Assembly: GCF_000741215.1 (NCBI RefSeq)
Contig: NZ_JGYX01000001.1
Location: forward strand, 434,001-498,000
Reading direction: 5' to 3'
Source: Bifidobacterium pullorum subsp. gallinarum
GTDB lineage: Bacteria; Actinomycetota; Actinomycetes; Actinomycetales; Bifidobacteriaceae
DNA length: 64,000 nucleotides
Under the pieces are notes generated by a model that was not told the DNA's origin, made no database searches, and was given only the letters and a program-made list of their open reading frames with translations. Position numbers and translations under genes: made by a program. Positions within the stretch are counted from its first letter, which is position 1; each line of letters starts with the position of its first letter. Shown here in pieces: positions 1 to 16,662 of the stretch.

Positions 1-924
1 CATCTGGCCGCGTGGTGGGAACTGAACGCGCGCGACTTGCCGTGGCGATTCGGCCGTACCACGCCATGGGGCGTGATGGTCTCCGAGGTGATGAGCCAGC
101 AGACGCAGATGAGCCGTGTGGTGCCGTATTGGGAGTCCTGGATGGCCGTCTGGCCGGACGCGGCGACGCTCGCCGAGGCCTCCACCGCCGAAGTGATCAC
201 CGCCTGGGGACGGCTTGGCTATCCGCGGCGGGCGTTGCGGTTGCAGGAGTGCGCCCGTGTGGTGGCCGAGGAATACGCCAACGAGCTGCCCCATACATAT
301 GAGGAGTTGGTGGTGTTGCCCGGCGTGGGCGACTACACGGCCTCCGCCGTGCTGAGCTTCGCCTTCGGCGAGCGCGTTGCAGTTATCGATACGAATATCC
401 GCCGCGTGCTGAGCAGGGTCTTCCTCGGTGTGGAGTCGCGCGGGGGCGCGGCCTCCCGGACCGAGCGCGAATTAGCCTGGTGCGTGCTGCCTGAGGAGAT
501 GCCGGAGCGGGATGCTTCGGGTTCGTCGGTGATATGGAACCAGGCGGTTATGGAGTTGGGGGCCACGGTCTGTACGGCCAAGGCGCCGCAGTGCGGCGAC
601 TGCCCGTTGCGGGGCGAGTGCGCGTTCCTGTCGGCGGGGCTTCCCGGGCTGGGGGAGCGGCGCACCCGGCCGCGCCAACGGTTCCAGGGCACGGACCGTC
701 AGGTGCGGGGCATTATCCTGAACGCCTTGCGGCAGGCCGCCGCACAGGCGTCGCGTGGTGTGGCGGACGGCCGGCTCGAAACGGGCGCGCCGGGTGCCGT
801 GCCGAGATCGCAAATCGAACAGTTGTGGCCGGATCATGTGCAGCTGGATGCCTGCATCGCCTCGTTGGACGAGGACGGTCTGCTGGACATGCTGCCCGAC
901 GGCTCGCTGCGCCTGCCGCAGTGA
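1..924 (+). CDS. mutY: A/G-specific adenine glycosylase MutY (5' end outside window)
   Basis: Base-excision repair enzyme that removes adenine mispaired with 8-oxoguanine or guanine. The reading frame is open from base 1 and already encodes the family's first helix (WWELNARDLPWR), so only a short N-terminal piece is missing and the first in-frame ATG is not the start. Visible are the EVMSQQTQ segment with the catalytic Glu, the helix-hairpin-helix LPGVGDYTA, the VIDTNIRRV strand with the catalytic Asp, and the four-cysteine [4Fe-4S] loop (C-x6-C-x2-C-x5-C, within CTAKAPQCGDCPLRGEC). The C-terminal part is short, as in other actinobacterial MutY, and shows no recognisable NUDIX motif. It is followed by a separately promoted small gene. 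Confidence 0.93.
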   Translation, partial: HLAAWWELNARDLPWRFGRTTPWGVMVSEVMSQQTQMSRVVPYWESWMAVWPDAATLAEASTAEVITAWGRLGYPRRALRLQECARVVAEEYANELPHTYEELVVLPGVGDYTASAVLSFAFGERVAVIDTNIRRVLSRVFLGVESRGGAASRTERELAWCVLPEEMPERDASGSSVIWNQAVMELGATVCTAKAPQCGDCPLRGECAFLSAGLPGLGERRTRPRQRFQGTDRQVRGIILNALRQAAAQASRGVADGRLETGAPGAVPRSQIEQLWPDHVQLDACIASLDEDGLLDMLPDGSLRLPQ

Positions 925-1020
925 GGGAGGAAACGGCATCGGACGTATCAGTGACGTATCAGTATGGTGTGAAAATGGCGATGACGGGCGGGAACGTCGC
1001 TGTGGTGCGCATGCCCCCTT

Positions 1021-1034
1021 TAGACTAATGTGTT
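1021..1034 (+). promoter_or_regulatory. Candidate -10 box placed for a leaderless transcript
   Basis: TAGACT at 1021-1026 ends eight bases before the ATG at 1035. There is no purine-rich ribosome-binding site in the preceding 20 bases. Transcription starting about seven bases after the box would begin at or next to the start codon. No good -35 is seen. The placement is observed; promoter function is inferred. Confidence 0.4.
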
Positions 1035-1676
1035 ATGGCCACACGTACACCAGCGCGCACCGGTAAGCGGCGCAAACGCAAACTGAGCGAGAAGCAGCGC
1101 CGTATCTATCGGAGGCGTCGTATAGTAGTCGGCGTCGTGCTGGTGCTGGTACTGGCGTTGGCCGGGTTCTGCGTGTACAGCATCGGCCGCGGCGCGTTCG
1201 CTGTGGGGGCATTGGTGGCGGGCCATGACGTGGGCATCACGCGCAAGGCCGTGCCCGATCCCACGCCCAGCACCGGTGTGCGCGATTGCGTGGAGGACAG
1301 CATCTCCCTGGAGTTGTCCACCACGGCCCAGACCGTTCCCGTGGGCGGGTCGATCGATTTCGCCGCCGGCATCGTGTACAGCGGCACGGTCAGCTGTCTG
1401 ATCGATGGGTCGGATGCGAATCGCGTGCTGACGATCACCTCCGGGGATGACCAGGTCTGGCGGTCCGATTCCTGCCCGGTCGAATCCCGCATGCTGATGA
1501 TGGCGCAGGGGGATAAGGACATCCAGACCATGAGATGGAACACGAACCGTTCCGGGTCGGAGTGCGTGGACGACGCCGATCTGCCGAAGGTCGGGGCGGG
1601 CACGTATGTGGCGCAGTTGAGTCTGAAGGATCATCCGGAGGTCGTCAGCCAGCAGGTGCCGTTCGTCGTGCAGTAG
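1035..1676 (+). CDS. Single-pass membrane protein of unknown function
   Basis: Protein of 213 residues. The N-terminus is strongly basic (about residues 10-30, rich in Lys and Arg), followed by one hydrophobic segment at about residues 30-50 and then roughly 160 residues predicted outside the membrane. The extracellular part has four well-spaced cysteines (in VRDCVED, VSCLI, DSCPV, SECVDD) that could form disulfides and looks beta-rich. I do not recognise a catalytic motif or named family. It sits between mutY and rpoB in the same orientation. The ATG at 1035 has no Shine-Dalgarno sequence, so translation may be leaderless. Confidence 0.75.
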   Translation: MATRTPARTGKRRKRKLSEKQRRIYRRRRIVVGVVLVLVLALAGFCVYSIGRGAFAVGALVAGHDVGITRKAVPDPTPSTGVRDCVEDSISLELSTTAQTVPVGGSIDFAAGIVYSGTVSCLIDGSDANRVLTITSGDDQVWRSDSCPVESRMLMMAQGDKDIQTMRWNTNRSGSECVDDADLPKVGAGTYVAQLSLKDHPEVVSQQVPFVVQ

Positions 1677-1806
1677 GGGAGAAGCCGCGGGCGACGGGCC
1701 AGTGCGCCATGACGCCGTCGGGAAGGGTATGGCGGCGGATCGGTGCCGCGGTGCGTCGCGTCGGTGCGGCGGTGTAGCAGTGTGGGACCGCGCCCGCCTC
1801 AGACGG

Positions 1807-1832
1807 GACACGCCTGGATTGTCAGGCGTGTC
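1807..1832 (+). terminator. Stem-loop between the membrane protein gene and rpoB
   Basis: A 10-bp perfect stem (1807-1816 with 1823-1832) closes a six-base loop. It lies in the 308-base stretch between the upstream stop and the rpoB start, and its loop overlaps the candidate rpoB -35 box. There is no T-tract, so it may act as a weak terminator, a leader element or a regulatory structure. Apart from this and the promoter I see nothing else in 1677-1984. Confidence 0.4.
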
Positions 1833-1847
1833 GAGGTGTGGTAGCAT
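1819..1847 (+). promoter_or_regulatory. Candidate rpoB promoter
   Basis: TTGTCA at 1819-1824 is followed after 17 bases by TAGCAT at 1842-1847; an overlapping CATAAT at 1845-1850 would have a 20-base spacer. Use of either would give an rpoB leader of about 130 bases. The boxes are plausible sigma-70-type sequences but no start site can be confirmed from sequence. Confidence 0.4.
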
Positions 1848-1984
1848 AATGCATTTGCGTATATGCATGTCATATGGCGGGCATGCTGACAAGGAAGAAG
1901 CGCCCGCGAACAGGCATATGGCGGCCGTCCAAGCGCTTCTGGGGAATGATACCGAAGAACCAAGCGAGCGATAAGGAACGTCCA

Positions 1985-5551
<3,567 letters not shown>

Positions 5552-5557
5552 TTCCCC

Positions 5558-5588
5558 GGGTCGCCGGCCACAAGCCGGCCGGCGACCC
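5558..5588 (+). other. Perfect 12-bp stem-loop between rpoB and rpoC
   Basis: Bases 5558-5569 pair with 5577-5588 without mismatch around a seven-base loop, beginning only six bases after the rpoB stop. No T-tract follows. The position between two subunits needed in equal amounts suggests an RNA-processing or stability element, or a weak attenuator, rather than a full terminator. Role inferred. Confidence 0.6.
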
Positions 5589-5630
5589 CATGAACGTCAA
5601 GAAACACAACTTCAATAGACAGGAATACAA

Positions 5631-9683
<4,053 letters not shown>

Positions 9684-9718
9684 CCGCATACGGCCGGCTG
9701 ACGGTCGTGCGGTGAACC

Positions 9719-9747
9719 GAGGGCGCATCCCGATGGGGTGCGCCCTC
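9719..9747 (+). terminator. Terminator after rpoC
   Basis: A 13-bp stem with one G-T pair (9719-9731 with 9735-9747) and a three-base loop lies 36 bases after the rpoC stop. The following bases are only weakly T-rich. No other transcript element is seen before the kinase promoter. Confidence 0.7.
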
Positions 9748-9829
9748 GTCGTATATGCGGCGTGTCGCTCCTGGAGCGTTGCGGGACGCGGGGTTTGCGG
9801 CCCAGGTGGCCGGTGTGTCCGCGGACTGG

Positions 9830-9859
9830 TTGACACGGCGGCGGCCATGCCCGTACATT
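9830..9859 (+). promoter_or_regulatory. Candidate promoter of the kinase/envelope operon
   Basis: A consensus TTGACA at 9830-9835 is followed after 18 bases by TACATT at 9854-9859. Transcription would begin near 9866, giving a leader of about 90 bases before the kinase ATG. It is the best promoter match between the rpoC terminator and the six overlapping genes, so probably drives all of them. Confidence 0.6.
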
Positions 9860-9954
9860 GGCAGTGGGGGAAAGACATGGAGCCGGCTGCACCGTTCATC
9901 CGGCCACATGCGGAGCTACGGGGTACAGGCAACGCATGTGGAAAGGCAATCGTC

Positions 9955-11661
9955 ATGGTAGCTGAGGGGACATTGGTCGGGGGACGGTACCGCATCCTGA
10001 CACAGGTCGGCATCGGAGGCATGTCGACGGTGTATCTGGCTATGGACGCATCACTGAACCGGCGGTGGGCGGTCAAACAGATGCGCGACGCCGGCTCGGC
10101 GGAGCGGCGTGACGTGATGCTGCGCAGTCTGACGGTGGAATCGGAGATGATCGCGCGTCTGGACCATCCCGCGATCCCGCGCATCGTTGACCTGATCGAC
10201 GACGATACGGGTGTGTTCGTGGTCATGGATTTCGTGGAGGGGCAGACGTTGCGCACCCTGCTGGAGCGCGAGGGGCCGCAGGACGAGGCGCTGGTGGTGG
10301 ATTGGGGCATCCAGCTGTGCGATGTGCTGGATTACCTGCATCGCCGTACGCCGATGGTGGTGTTCCGCGACATGAAGCCGTCCAACGTCATGTTGACACC
10401 GGACGGCATGGTCAAACTCATCGACTTCGGCATCGCCATCGAACAGGGGGAGACCGGCGAGAACCGTGACGGCATCGGCGACGGCCGGCGATTGGGCACG
10501 CCGGGGTATGGTGCGCCGGAGCAGTTCGAACCCGGCGGTGTACTGGATGCCCGTGTCGACATCCATGCGCTGGGGGCCACGCTGTTCCAGCTGCTGACGG
10601 GCGTGCATCCGCGCGAGGGCATCGTGCCGGTCCGCCGGATTCGCCCAGAACTGTCCACGGGGCTGGAATATGTGATCGCCAAGGCAACCTCCCCGGATCC
10701 GCAGCAGCGGTACGCATCCTGCGCCGAATTCGCCTATGCGCTCGGGCACTGCCGGGACGGGGAGCGTTCCAGACGGCGGACGCTGCTGCGCCGGTGGCGT
10801 ATCTTCGCTGGAACCGCCGCCGCTTCGGTCGCGTGCCTGGCGTTGTCCGCGGGCTCGCTGCTGGCAGCGGACCATGAACGAAACAGCGACTACACGCATT
10901 GGATGCGTCAGGCCGAGCAGGCCTCCGCTGATCCCGTCGCGGAACAGGCGTGCCGTCGCGCTGCCGAGATCCTGCCCGGAAGCATCGAACCGTATCGGCA
11001 TCTGATTGACCGGTATACGGCGGATGGCGTGTTCTCCCAGTCCGAGGAGGCGACGTATACGGCATTGCTCAACCGTCACGCCGACGCACTGCGGTCGGAC
11101 CGGACCGCATGGGCGCAGCTGTGCTTCGACACGGGGCGGCTGTACTGGTACTACTACGCCGTGGAACCGAACGACGCCGATGCTGAGGGATCACGCATGG
11201 CACGGATTCGCGCGGCCGCGCCATGGATGCGCGATGCCGCGGAGACCGAAACGTTCGAAGAGACGGCGCTCGCCGGCATCTATGCGGGCATCGCGGAATT
11301 CAACGTGCGTATCGTGCCGTTGATCAACGAAGGTCATGACGGCGGTCGGTACCAGCCGTATTTCGGGCTGCTGCAGCGGCTGGTGGAGTCGGCCTCGGCG
11401 CAGCGGAGCGAGGTGATCCGTCTGGAGGCGGCGAATCTGGCATTGGATGCCCTGCTCACCTATCCGCGGAAATTCCGGGCGGACGGTGTTCCCCGGAAGG
11501 ATATGGAGCGGCTGTGCGCTCGGGCCGGCGACGTGGCCGAAACGACCGACACCACGGCTGATGCGCATGATGACGCCAGAGACCGGGCGTTGGGGAGCGT
11601 GCCTGTGGTGCTGCAGGCCATTGAGAACGCGTATATGGATCATAAGGCGGATCTGCAATGA
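9955..11661 (+). CDS. Membrane-anchored Ser/Thr protein kinase
   Basis: Eukaryotic-type kinase of 568 residues. The ATG at 9955 is chosen because GAAAGG precedes it and the kinase domain begins at once. Residues 1-270 hold the glycine loop GIGGMSTVY (about 19-27), Lys41 in WAVK, the catalytic loop FRDMKPSN (Asp139, Asn144) and DFG (Asp157). The catalytic loop has Phe where most kinases have His, which is common in this bacterial subgroup. One transmembrane segment lies at about 282-304, then some 260 helical residues outside, without PASTA repeats; this sensor part resembles nothing I can name. It heads an operon and overlaps the next gene by ATGA, so that large Ig-like protein is a likely partner or substrate. 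Confidence 0.93.
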   Translation: MVAEGTLVGGRYRILTQVGIGGMSTVYLAMDASLNRRWAVKQMRDAGSAERRDVMLRSLTVESEMIARLDHPAIPRIVDLIDDDTGVFVVMDFVEGQTLRTLLEREGPQDEALVVDWGIQLCDVLDYLHRRTPMVVFRDMKPSNVMLTPDGMVKLIDFGIAIEQGETGENRDGIGDGRRLGTPGYGAPEQFEPGGVLDARVDIHALGATLFQLLTGVHPREGIVPVRRIRPELSTGLEYVIAKATSPDPQQRYASCAEFAYALGHCRDGERSRRRTLLRRWRIFAGTAAASVACLALSAGSLLAADHERNSDYTHWMRQAEQASADPVAEQACRRAAEILPGSIEPYRHLIDRYTADGVFSQSEEATYTALLNRHADALRSDRTAWAQLCFDTGRLYWYYYAVEPNDADAEGSRMARIRAAAPWMRDAAETETFEETALAGIYAGIAEFNVRIVPLINEGHDGGRYQPYFGLLQRLVESASAQRSEVIRLEAANLALDALLTYPRKFRADGVPRKDMERLCARAGDVAETTDTTADAHDDARDRALGSVPVVLQAIENAYMDHKADLQ

Positions 11662-14600
11662 GCGGTTATGAATGGTTGGGGATGGCTGCCGTGGTATGGC
11701 TGGTGATGGCCGTGGCGCTGGCGGTGGCAGCAGTGGTGATGCACCGCAGATTCGACGTGCCCGCCGTGCGGCGTGCGTTGAATGGTACGTCCGCACGTCA
11801 GGAGATCGCGTGGCTGCGCGGCATCAGACCGGGCGCCTGGCGGTACGCTGACATACTGGCCACGCGGGACGCAAGGCGTGCATCTGTCGAAACCTCACGT
11901 CCGGCCGGGTCCGCGCAGGCGTCGACATCGAAGTGTGGGGCGCATACGGTCGGTGCGGTGGCGAGCACGCCTGTCGTGGCGGCCGACCGTACCATGCTGA
12001 CCGACGGTACGGTGGTGTCTGATGGCACGGTGCTGTCTGATGGCACGGTAGCTGCCGATGACACCGTAGTGGCTGACGGTACCGTGGTGTCCGACGGCTT
12101 GGTGGTGTCCAACGGCACTGTGATGGCTGGTGGCAGGGCGGTGTCCGATGATACGGTGTCCGCCGATAACACCGTGGTGGCTGGCGGCATCCGACGCAGG
12201 GCAATGGTGCTGGCATCCGCGGCGGTGGCCATGGCCGCCATGGGCGTCGCATCGTCCGCAGCTTCCGCGGCCGATTATCATACGTTGACGCCGCAGACCG
12301 TGACGGCCGTACGCACGTTCGCCGTCCCCGATGATCGGCGGACCATCCCGATCCGGGATGCGGCTTCGCTGGGCCAAGTCTCCTACCAGGGCGATGATTC
12401 TCACGATCTCCGAAACGGCAACGAGGTCATCGCATGGGGCGAGGACACGTCGCGTCGGGTGCGCATCATCATGGCCGACGGATACGGCCAGCCCCAAGCC
12501 ATCAGTCTCACCGGCTCCTATCTCGATCTGGACGGCGAAGCGCAGCCGCTTCAATCGCAGGACTACCGTGTTACGACGGTGGATTCCGCGGAAGGCCGGG
12601 CCGGGTCCGCCGCCGTTGAAGTGACCCTGATCACTCCCGGAAGCTACGACTTCAGCGATATCGCCATCCATATGGGCAGCGATGCGACATCGTATACAAT
12701 CGGCGATCTGGACGGCTCGGACTGTCTGCCCCAACCATTGACCATCGGGGAGCCCGCAGGTGGCGTTGCCGCTGCGCTGACGGCCGTCACGTCATCAGGC
12801 GACGCGAAAGGCCCATGGTATGTCGAGGCGCCGAAGGTCGGCTTCACCGTTACCGGCAATCGGCTGCTACCCAGAATCCTCGAAGTCCTTCAGCAACAGG
12901 ACGCCACCAGCACGGCACCGGTGGTAACCGCCGTGCGGGGCAAGGATCCATATGGCAGCATCACAATCGGCGATCTGCGCATCGAGGACGACGGTCGCAT
13001 CGGTTGGGCGGACACACAGCCGCACGCCGACGGCTGGTACCGCTATACGGTGCACGAGCGGGCGTCGGGAGGCATCATGGGGTATCTGCTCGGCACTGTG
13101 CGGGCAGCCGAACTCGATTTCGGCGTCGACACCATCGCCCCGACCATGCAGGGGGTGTCGGCGCTGCCGCCGAACACCACGTATGACGGCCAATCCATAC
13201 ACGCCGCAGTAGGTGAACGGACCATCGGCATCATCGTGGATGATGCCTCCCCGGCGGCCGATGCCGAATCCCCGGTATCCGGGGCGGACACGCTCCGAGC
13301 CGTCATCCCCGCACCCACCGATTTGTACGGGAATGTCATCGACGGCGGCACACCCGTGGAGCAGCATATTGCCGTCGATCCCGCCAGCGGTCAGGCCGTC
13401 ATCACCTTCAGCCAGGAGGGATTGTACGAGTTGGACGCGGTGCGGGTCATAGGCATGGATCGGGCCGGCAACACCACCGAAACGACCTTGCGCGCGCTCC
13501 TGTCTGAAACGGATGCCTCGATATTGGTCGTCATCGCTCAGGGGGCGCCGCAGGTCGACGCCATGACGCTGATGGACCGTGCACCGGAACATCGCCGATC
13601 GACACGGCAAGGGTACTACCGGGGCGACGTGTCCGTCACCTGCACCGTACACGATCCATGGTTCCCGTTGGCCCGTAACGCCACCGACGCCACAACCGTC
13701 GACGTCGACCTGTTCGCCGAGAGCACGGTCGAACACAGCGGCCACGGCCGGACGTTGGAGGCGCTGACCATCCGGAACGAGGGATGGGACAGCCCGGACG
13801 GCACACAATGGTCCATCACCGTGCCTATACGGGTCGCGGGAGCCCGGAGCGTGTCGGAGGGCCGATACGCCATCGGATTGTCCTATCAGGGACTGCATGA
13901 CGCCGTCGCCTCTGCCGCCATATCCGAGGACATGTTGATGGACGGTACTCATTTCATCATCGACTGGACCGCTCCGAGCATCGGAACACTGACGCTGGCG
14001 GGTACACCCACGTCATGGCACGGCATCATGTTCGCCGCCTCGCACACCGTTACGCTGGACGGCATATCCGACGCCCTTTCTGGCGTGGACGCCGACAGTC
14101 CGGCATTCGCGAAGGTGAACGAATACGGCGAACTGGCCGATGGGGATGGGCCGAACATCGATGCCCACACCACCGGGGCCACCCTCGGGAATGACGATCT
14201 GGACTATGACCCAATCCGTGGCACGCTCTCATTCCGCCTTGAAGCCGACGGATTCCGGCTCATCGCGGAGGGTACCGCGCTCGCCGTCGCCGATGCCGCA
14301 GGCAACTATGCCTCCACTGGTGATTTCTCCGACCAACCGGTGTTCGCGGAGCACGCCATCGACATGCTGGCGGTGGATGCCTCGCCGCCCGAGATCGCCG
14401 TGTCCTATGACAATAACGAGGTGCAGAACGAACGGTACTACCGGGCGTGGCGCAACGGCACCCTGACGTTATCCGACGCCAATCTCGATCTGGTCATCGA
14501 CCGTGATCCGGATCGTGTGCTCGTCTCCCTGACCCGTGACGGCTCGGAACACCGCGCCATACCGCTATCCGCACTCACACCGGGCGATGATGGACGAACC

Positions 14601-16136
14601 TACGGCATGACATTCGCAGCGCAGGAGGACGGTGTCTGGTCCGTCGACGCCGAATTCCACGAACCGGCACCGGAGACGGAAACGGCGGCGCATCATGATC
14701 GGTTCATCATCGATACCACGCCGCCGCAGCTCGGCATCGCCTTCGACAATACCGATGTGGCCAATGGCATGTACTACGATGCCCCTCGCACCGCCACCAT
14801 CACCCAGATCGAACGCAACCTGTCCGAATCCGAATCCGTGATCAGCATCTCCGCCACGGACGGCAACGGCAATGAACAACCGGTGCCGGCCGGCGGCGGA
14901 TGGATGCGTGCCGACGGTGAACGTCACGACGCATCGTGGACCAACACCGTGACATTCTCCGGCGAGGGGCATTACACGATGGAGATCTCTGCCATCGACC
15001 TGGCCGGGAACAAAGCGCAGACGGTGACGGTGCCGGAATTCGTCATTGACCTGACGCCGCCGCATATCGCCATCGACCGTGTGTCCGATGGCACCGCCTA
15101 TGCGGGAACCGTCGCGCCGAGCATCGAGTGCGCGGACGCGAACCTCGGCGAACAGGGGCTCGACTACACCATCGAAGGGGCGCACAGAGGACCGCTGACC
15201 GGCGCCGCCATGCCCGGGAGCCTCGTACGGGAATCCGAAGGCCGGCTCACCGTGACATTCCGGGATTTCGAATGGACCCCTGACGCCGACGACGTCTACA
15301 CGCTCACGGCAACGGCCACCGACAAGGCGGGCAATGTGGCCGAAACCGCCATAACCTTCTCGGTGAACCGATTCGGATCCACCTACGTGTTCAACGTCGG
15401 TATGCGGCAGCTGCGCGGGGCCTACCTGCAGCAGGCCCAGGACGTGGAAATCCAGGAGATCAACGTCTCCGGTCTTGCACCCTCCGAGAGCCGGATCACG
15501 GTGGTGGCAAACGACAAGGCCGACACCCTCGCCCCGGGGGAGTTCGGCATGCGCACGGATGACGATGCCGGATGGTCCAGAACCGTATACACGATTCCGG
15601 CGCAACGGTTCGACGGCGACGGCTTCTACCGCATCCTTGTGCAATCCGTGGATCTGGCTGGCAACGTTTCGCAGAACACCATGGAAGGGGTCGGCGCGGA
15701 CCATAGGGGAAGCGCTGAAGTGAACTTCGCCATCGACGCAACGGCGCCGACCGTATATGTTCCCGAACTGGAAGCCGAAGACGAGCACACCGGGCACCAC
15801 CGCCGACGCATCACCATCGATGCCAAGGACAATCTGGCGGTGAATCGGACGGAACTGTACATCGACGGGCGCAAGATCCGCGAATGGAACACGGACACGT
15901 CGCTCGACGACATCCCGCAATACACGTTGCAGGCCGACGGCCGACCCCATGCCGTGATGGTGCGGGTCACCGACAGGGCCGGCAATCAGACGACGGCCGT
16001 CTATGACGCAGACAATGGGGAACCGGTGCATCCATGGTTGCTGCTCGTGCTCCCGGCCATCGCGGGGATCGCGGTGGCCGGATGGGGGATTCGGGCATGG
16101 GGCTCTGAGACGGAGGCGGACATGAGGCAACGATAG
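11658..16136 (+). CDS. Giant Ig-like-repeat membrane protein
   Basis: Protein of 1492 residues. Order of features: hydrophobic segment (about 7-28); ten hexapeptide repeats (116-175); second hydrophobic segment ending in Ala-rich sequence (about 180-205); a long extracellular part of beta-sandwich repeats marked by recurring DTTPP, DASPP, DLTPP and DATAP boundaries and by D-x-AGN motifs (DRAGNTTET, DLAGNKAQT, DKAGNVAET); and a C-terminal membrane segment PWLLLVLPAIAGIAVAGW. There is no LPxTG signal. The architecture fits a wall-spanning adhesin or sensor. Translation is coupled to the kinase by the ATGA overlap. The exact Ig subfamily and the ligand are unknown. Confidence 0.8.
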   Translation: MSGYEWLGMAAVVWLVMAVALAVAAVVMHRRFDVPAVRRALNGTSARQEIAWLRGIRPGAWRYADILATRDARRASVETSRPAGSAQASTSKCGAHTVGAVASTPVVAADRTMLTDGTVVSDGTVLSDGTVAADDTVVADGTVVSDGLVVSNGTVMAGGRAVSDDTVSADNTVVAGGIRRRAMVLASAAVAMAAMGVASSAASAADYHTLTPQTVTAVRTFAVPDDRRTIPIRDAASLGQVSYQGDDSHDLRNGNEVIAWGEDTSRRVRIIMADGYGQPQAISLTGSYLDLDGEAQPLQSQDYRVTTVDSAEGRAGSAAVEVTLITPGSYDFSDIAIHMGSDATSYTIGDLDGSDCLPQPLTIGEPAGGVAAALTAVTSSGDAKGPWYVEAPKVGFTVTGNRLLPRILEVLQQQDATSTAPVVTAVRGKDPYGSITIGDLRIEDDGRIGWADTQPHADGWYRYTVHERASGGIMGYLLGTVRAAELDFGVDTIAPTMQGVSALPPNTTYDGQSIHAAVGERTIGIIVDDASPAADAESPVSGADTLRAVIPAPTDLYGNVIDGGTPVEQHIAVDPASGQAVITFSQEGLYELDAVRVIGMDRAGNTTETTLRALLSETDASILVVIAQGAPQVDAMTLMDRAPEHRRSTRQGYYRGDVSVTCTVHDPWFPLARNATDATTVDVDLFAESTVEHSGHGRTLEALTIRNEGWDSPDGTQWSITVPIRVAGARSVSEGRYAIGLSYQGLHDAVASAAISEDMLMDGTHFIIDWTAPSIGTLTLAGTPTSWHGIMFAASHTVTLDGISDALSGVDADSPAFAKVNEYGELADGDGPNIDAHTTGATLGNDDLDYDPIRGTLSFRLEADGFRLIAEGTALAVADAAGNYASTGDFSDQPVFAEHAIDMLAVDASPPEIAVSYDNNEVQNERYYRAWRNGTLTLSDANLDLVIDRDPDRVLVSLTRDGSEHRAIPLSALTPGDDGRTYGMTFAAQEDGVWSVDAEFHEPAPETETAAHHDRFIIDTTPPQLGIAFDNTDVANGMYYDAPRTATITQIERNLSESESVISISATDGNGNEQPVPAGGGWMRADGERHDASWTNTVTFSGEGHYTMEISAIDLAGNKAQTVTVPEFVIDLTPPHIAIDRVSDGTAYAGTVAPSIECADANLGEQGLDYTIEGAHRGPLTGAAMPGSLVRESEGRLTVTFRDFEWTPDADDVYTLTATATDKAGNVAETAITFSVNRFGSTYVFNVGMRQLRGAYLQQAQDVEIQEINVSGLAPSESRITVVANDKADTLAPGEFGMRTDDDAGWSRTVYTIPAQRFDGDGFYRILVQSVDLAGNVSQNTMEGVGADHRGSAEVNFAIDATAPTVYVPELEAEDEHTGHHRRRITIDAKDNLAVNRTELYIDGRKIREWNTDTSLDDIPQYTLQADGRPHAVMVRVTDRAGNQTTAVYDADNGEPVHPWLLLVLPAIAGIAVAGWGIRAWGSETEADMRQR
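12003..12182 (+). repeat. Ten 18-bp tandem repeats coding for a hexapeptide
   Basis: Exactly ten units of 18 bases, in frame, coding for variants of Asp-Gly-Thr-Val-Val-Ser. Units differ mostly at third positions and at the two last residues, so the array is old or under selection at protein level. It lies between the two N-terminal hydrophobic segments of the giant protein, on the side predicted to face the cytoplasm if the second segment exports the Ig part. Confidence 0.9.
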
Positions 16137-16137
16137 G

Positions 16138-16662
16138 ATGAGACGCATGATCGAACGCAATCCGGAAACAGTAACGGACCAACGGCGGTGGCGGAGCCTG
16201 CCCGAACGGATCAAGCGGGTATGGCTGCTGCGGTCGGTATTCACCGATACGGCGGTGATCCTGATCTGCGCGGTGCTGGCGATCATCTTCATCGCCGCCG
16301 ATTGGTGGGGCTTCTGGCAGGCGCTCGTCCTGGGGCTGATTGCGGCATGGGCCGTGGTCGAGCTGGCCACGCAGCCGTTGCAGACCCGGTACTCCTATGA
16401 GTTCACCCGGTTCTCCATCGGGCAGCGGGATCTGAAACTGCACACGGGCTGGCTGTTCCGCAAATCGGTCACGGTGCCGTTCAACCGCGTCCAACATGTC
16501 GACACCAAGCAGGGGCCGCTGTTGCGCGCGTTCGGTATGACATCGATCAGCGTGCACACCGCCGTGGGAGCGCATGAGATCGAAGCCATCGAGGACGCCG
16601 AGGCCGCACAGCTGGTGGACCTGATCACCGCACGTGTGCTCGCTGTGAAGGAAGACCTGTGA
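16138..16662 (+). CDS. Bacterial PH-domain (DUF304, YdbS-like) membrane protein
   Basis: Protein of 174 residues with two hydrophobic segments close together (about residues 32-50 and 58-76), followed by one bacterial PH domain of the bPH_2/DUF304 type (typical core VPFNRVQHVDTKQGPLLRAF). Family members pair with a longer three-domain partner, and that partner is the next gene, overlapped by GTGA. The ATG at 16138 is one base after the previous stop; an ATG nine bases later is possible. The family's biochemical role is not established; a part in membrane stress or export is known for some homologues. Confidence 0.85.
   Translation: MRRMIERNPETVTDQRRWRSLPERIKRVWLLRSVFTDTAVILICAVLAIIFIAADWWGFWQALVLGLIAAWAVVELATQPLQTRYSYEFTRFSIGQRDLKLHTGWLFRKSVTVPFNRVQHVDTKQGPLLRAFGMTSISVHTAVGAHEIEAIEDAEAAQLVDLITARVLAVKEDL

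Noticed and set aside
1874-1984. N-terminal extension of RpoB from an ATG at 1874
   Set aside because: The 37 extra residues are basic and unlike RpoB; TTG at 1985 has AAGGAA at good distance and gives the family length.
12003-12182. CRISPR array
   Set aside because: The repeats are contiguous 18-base coding units without spacers and lie in frame within a gene.
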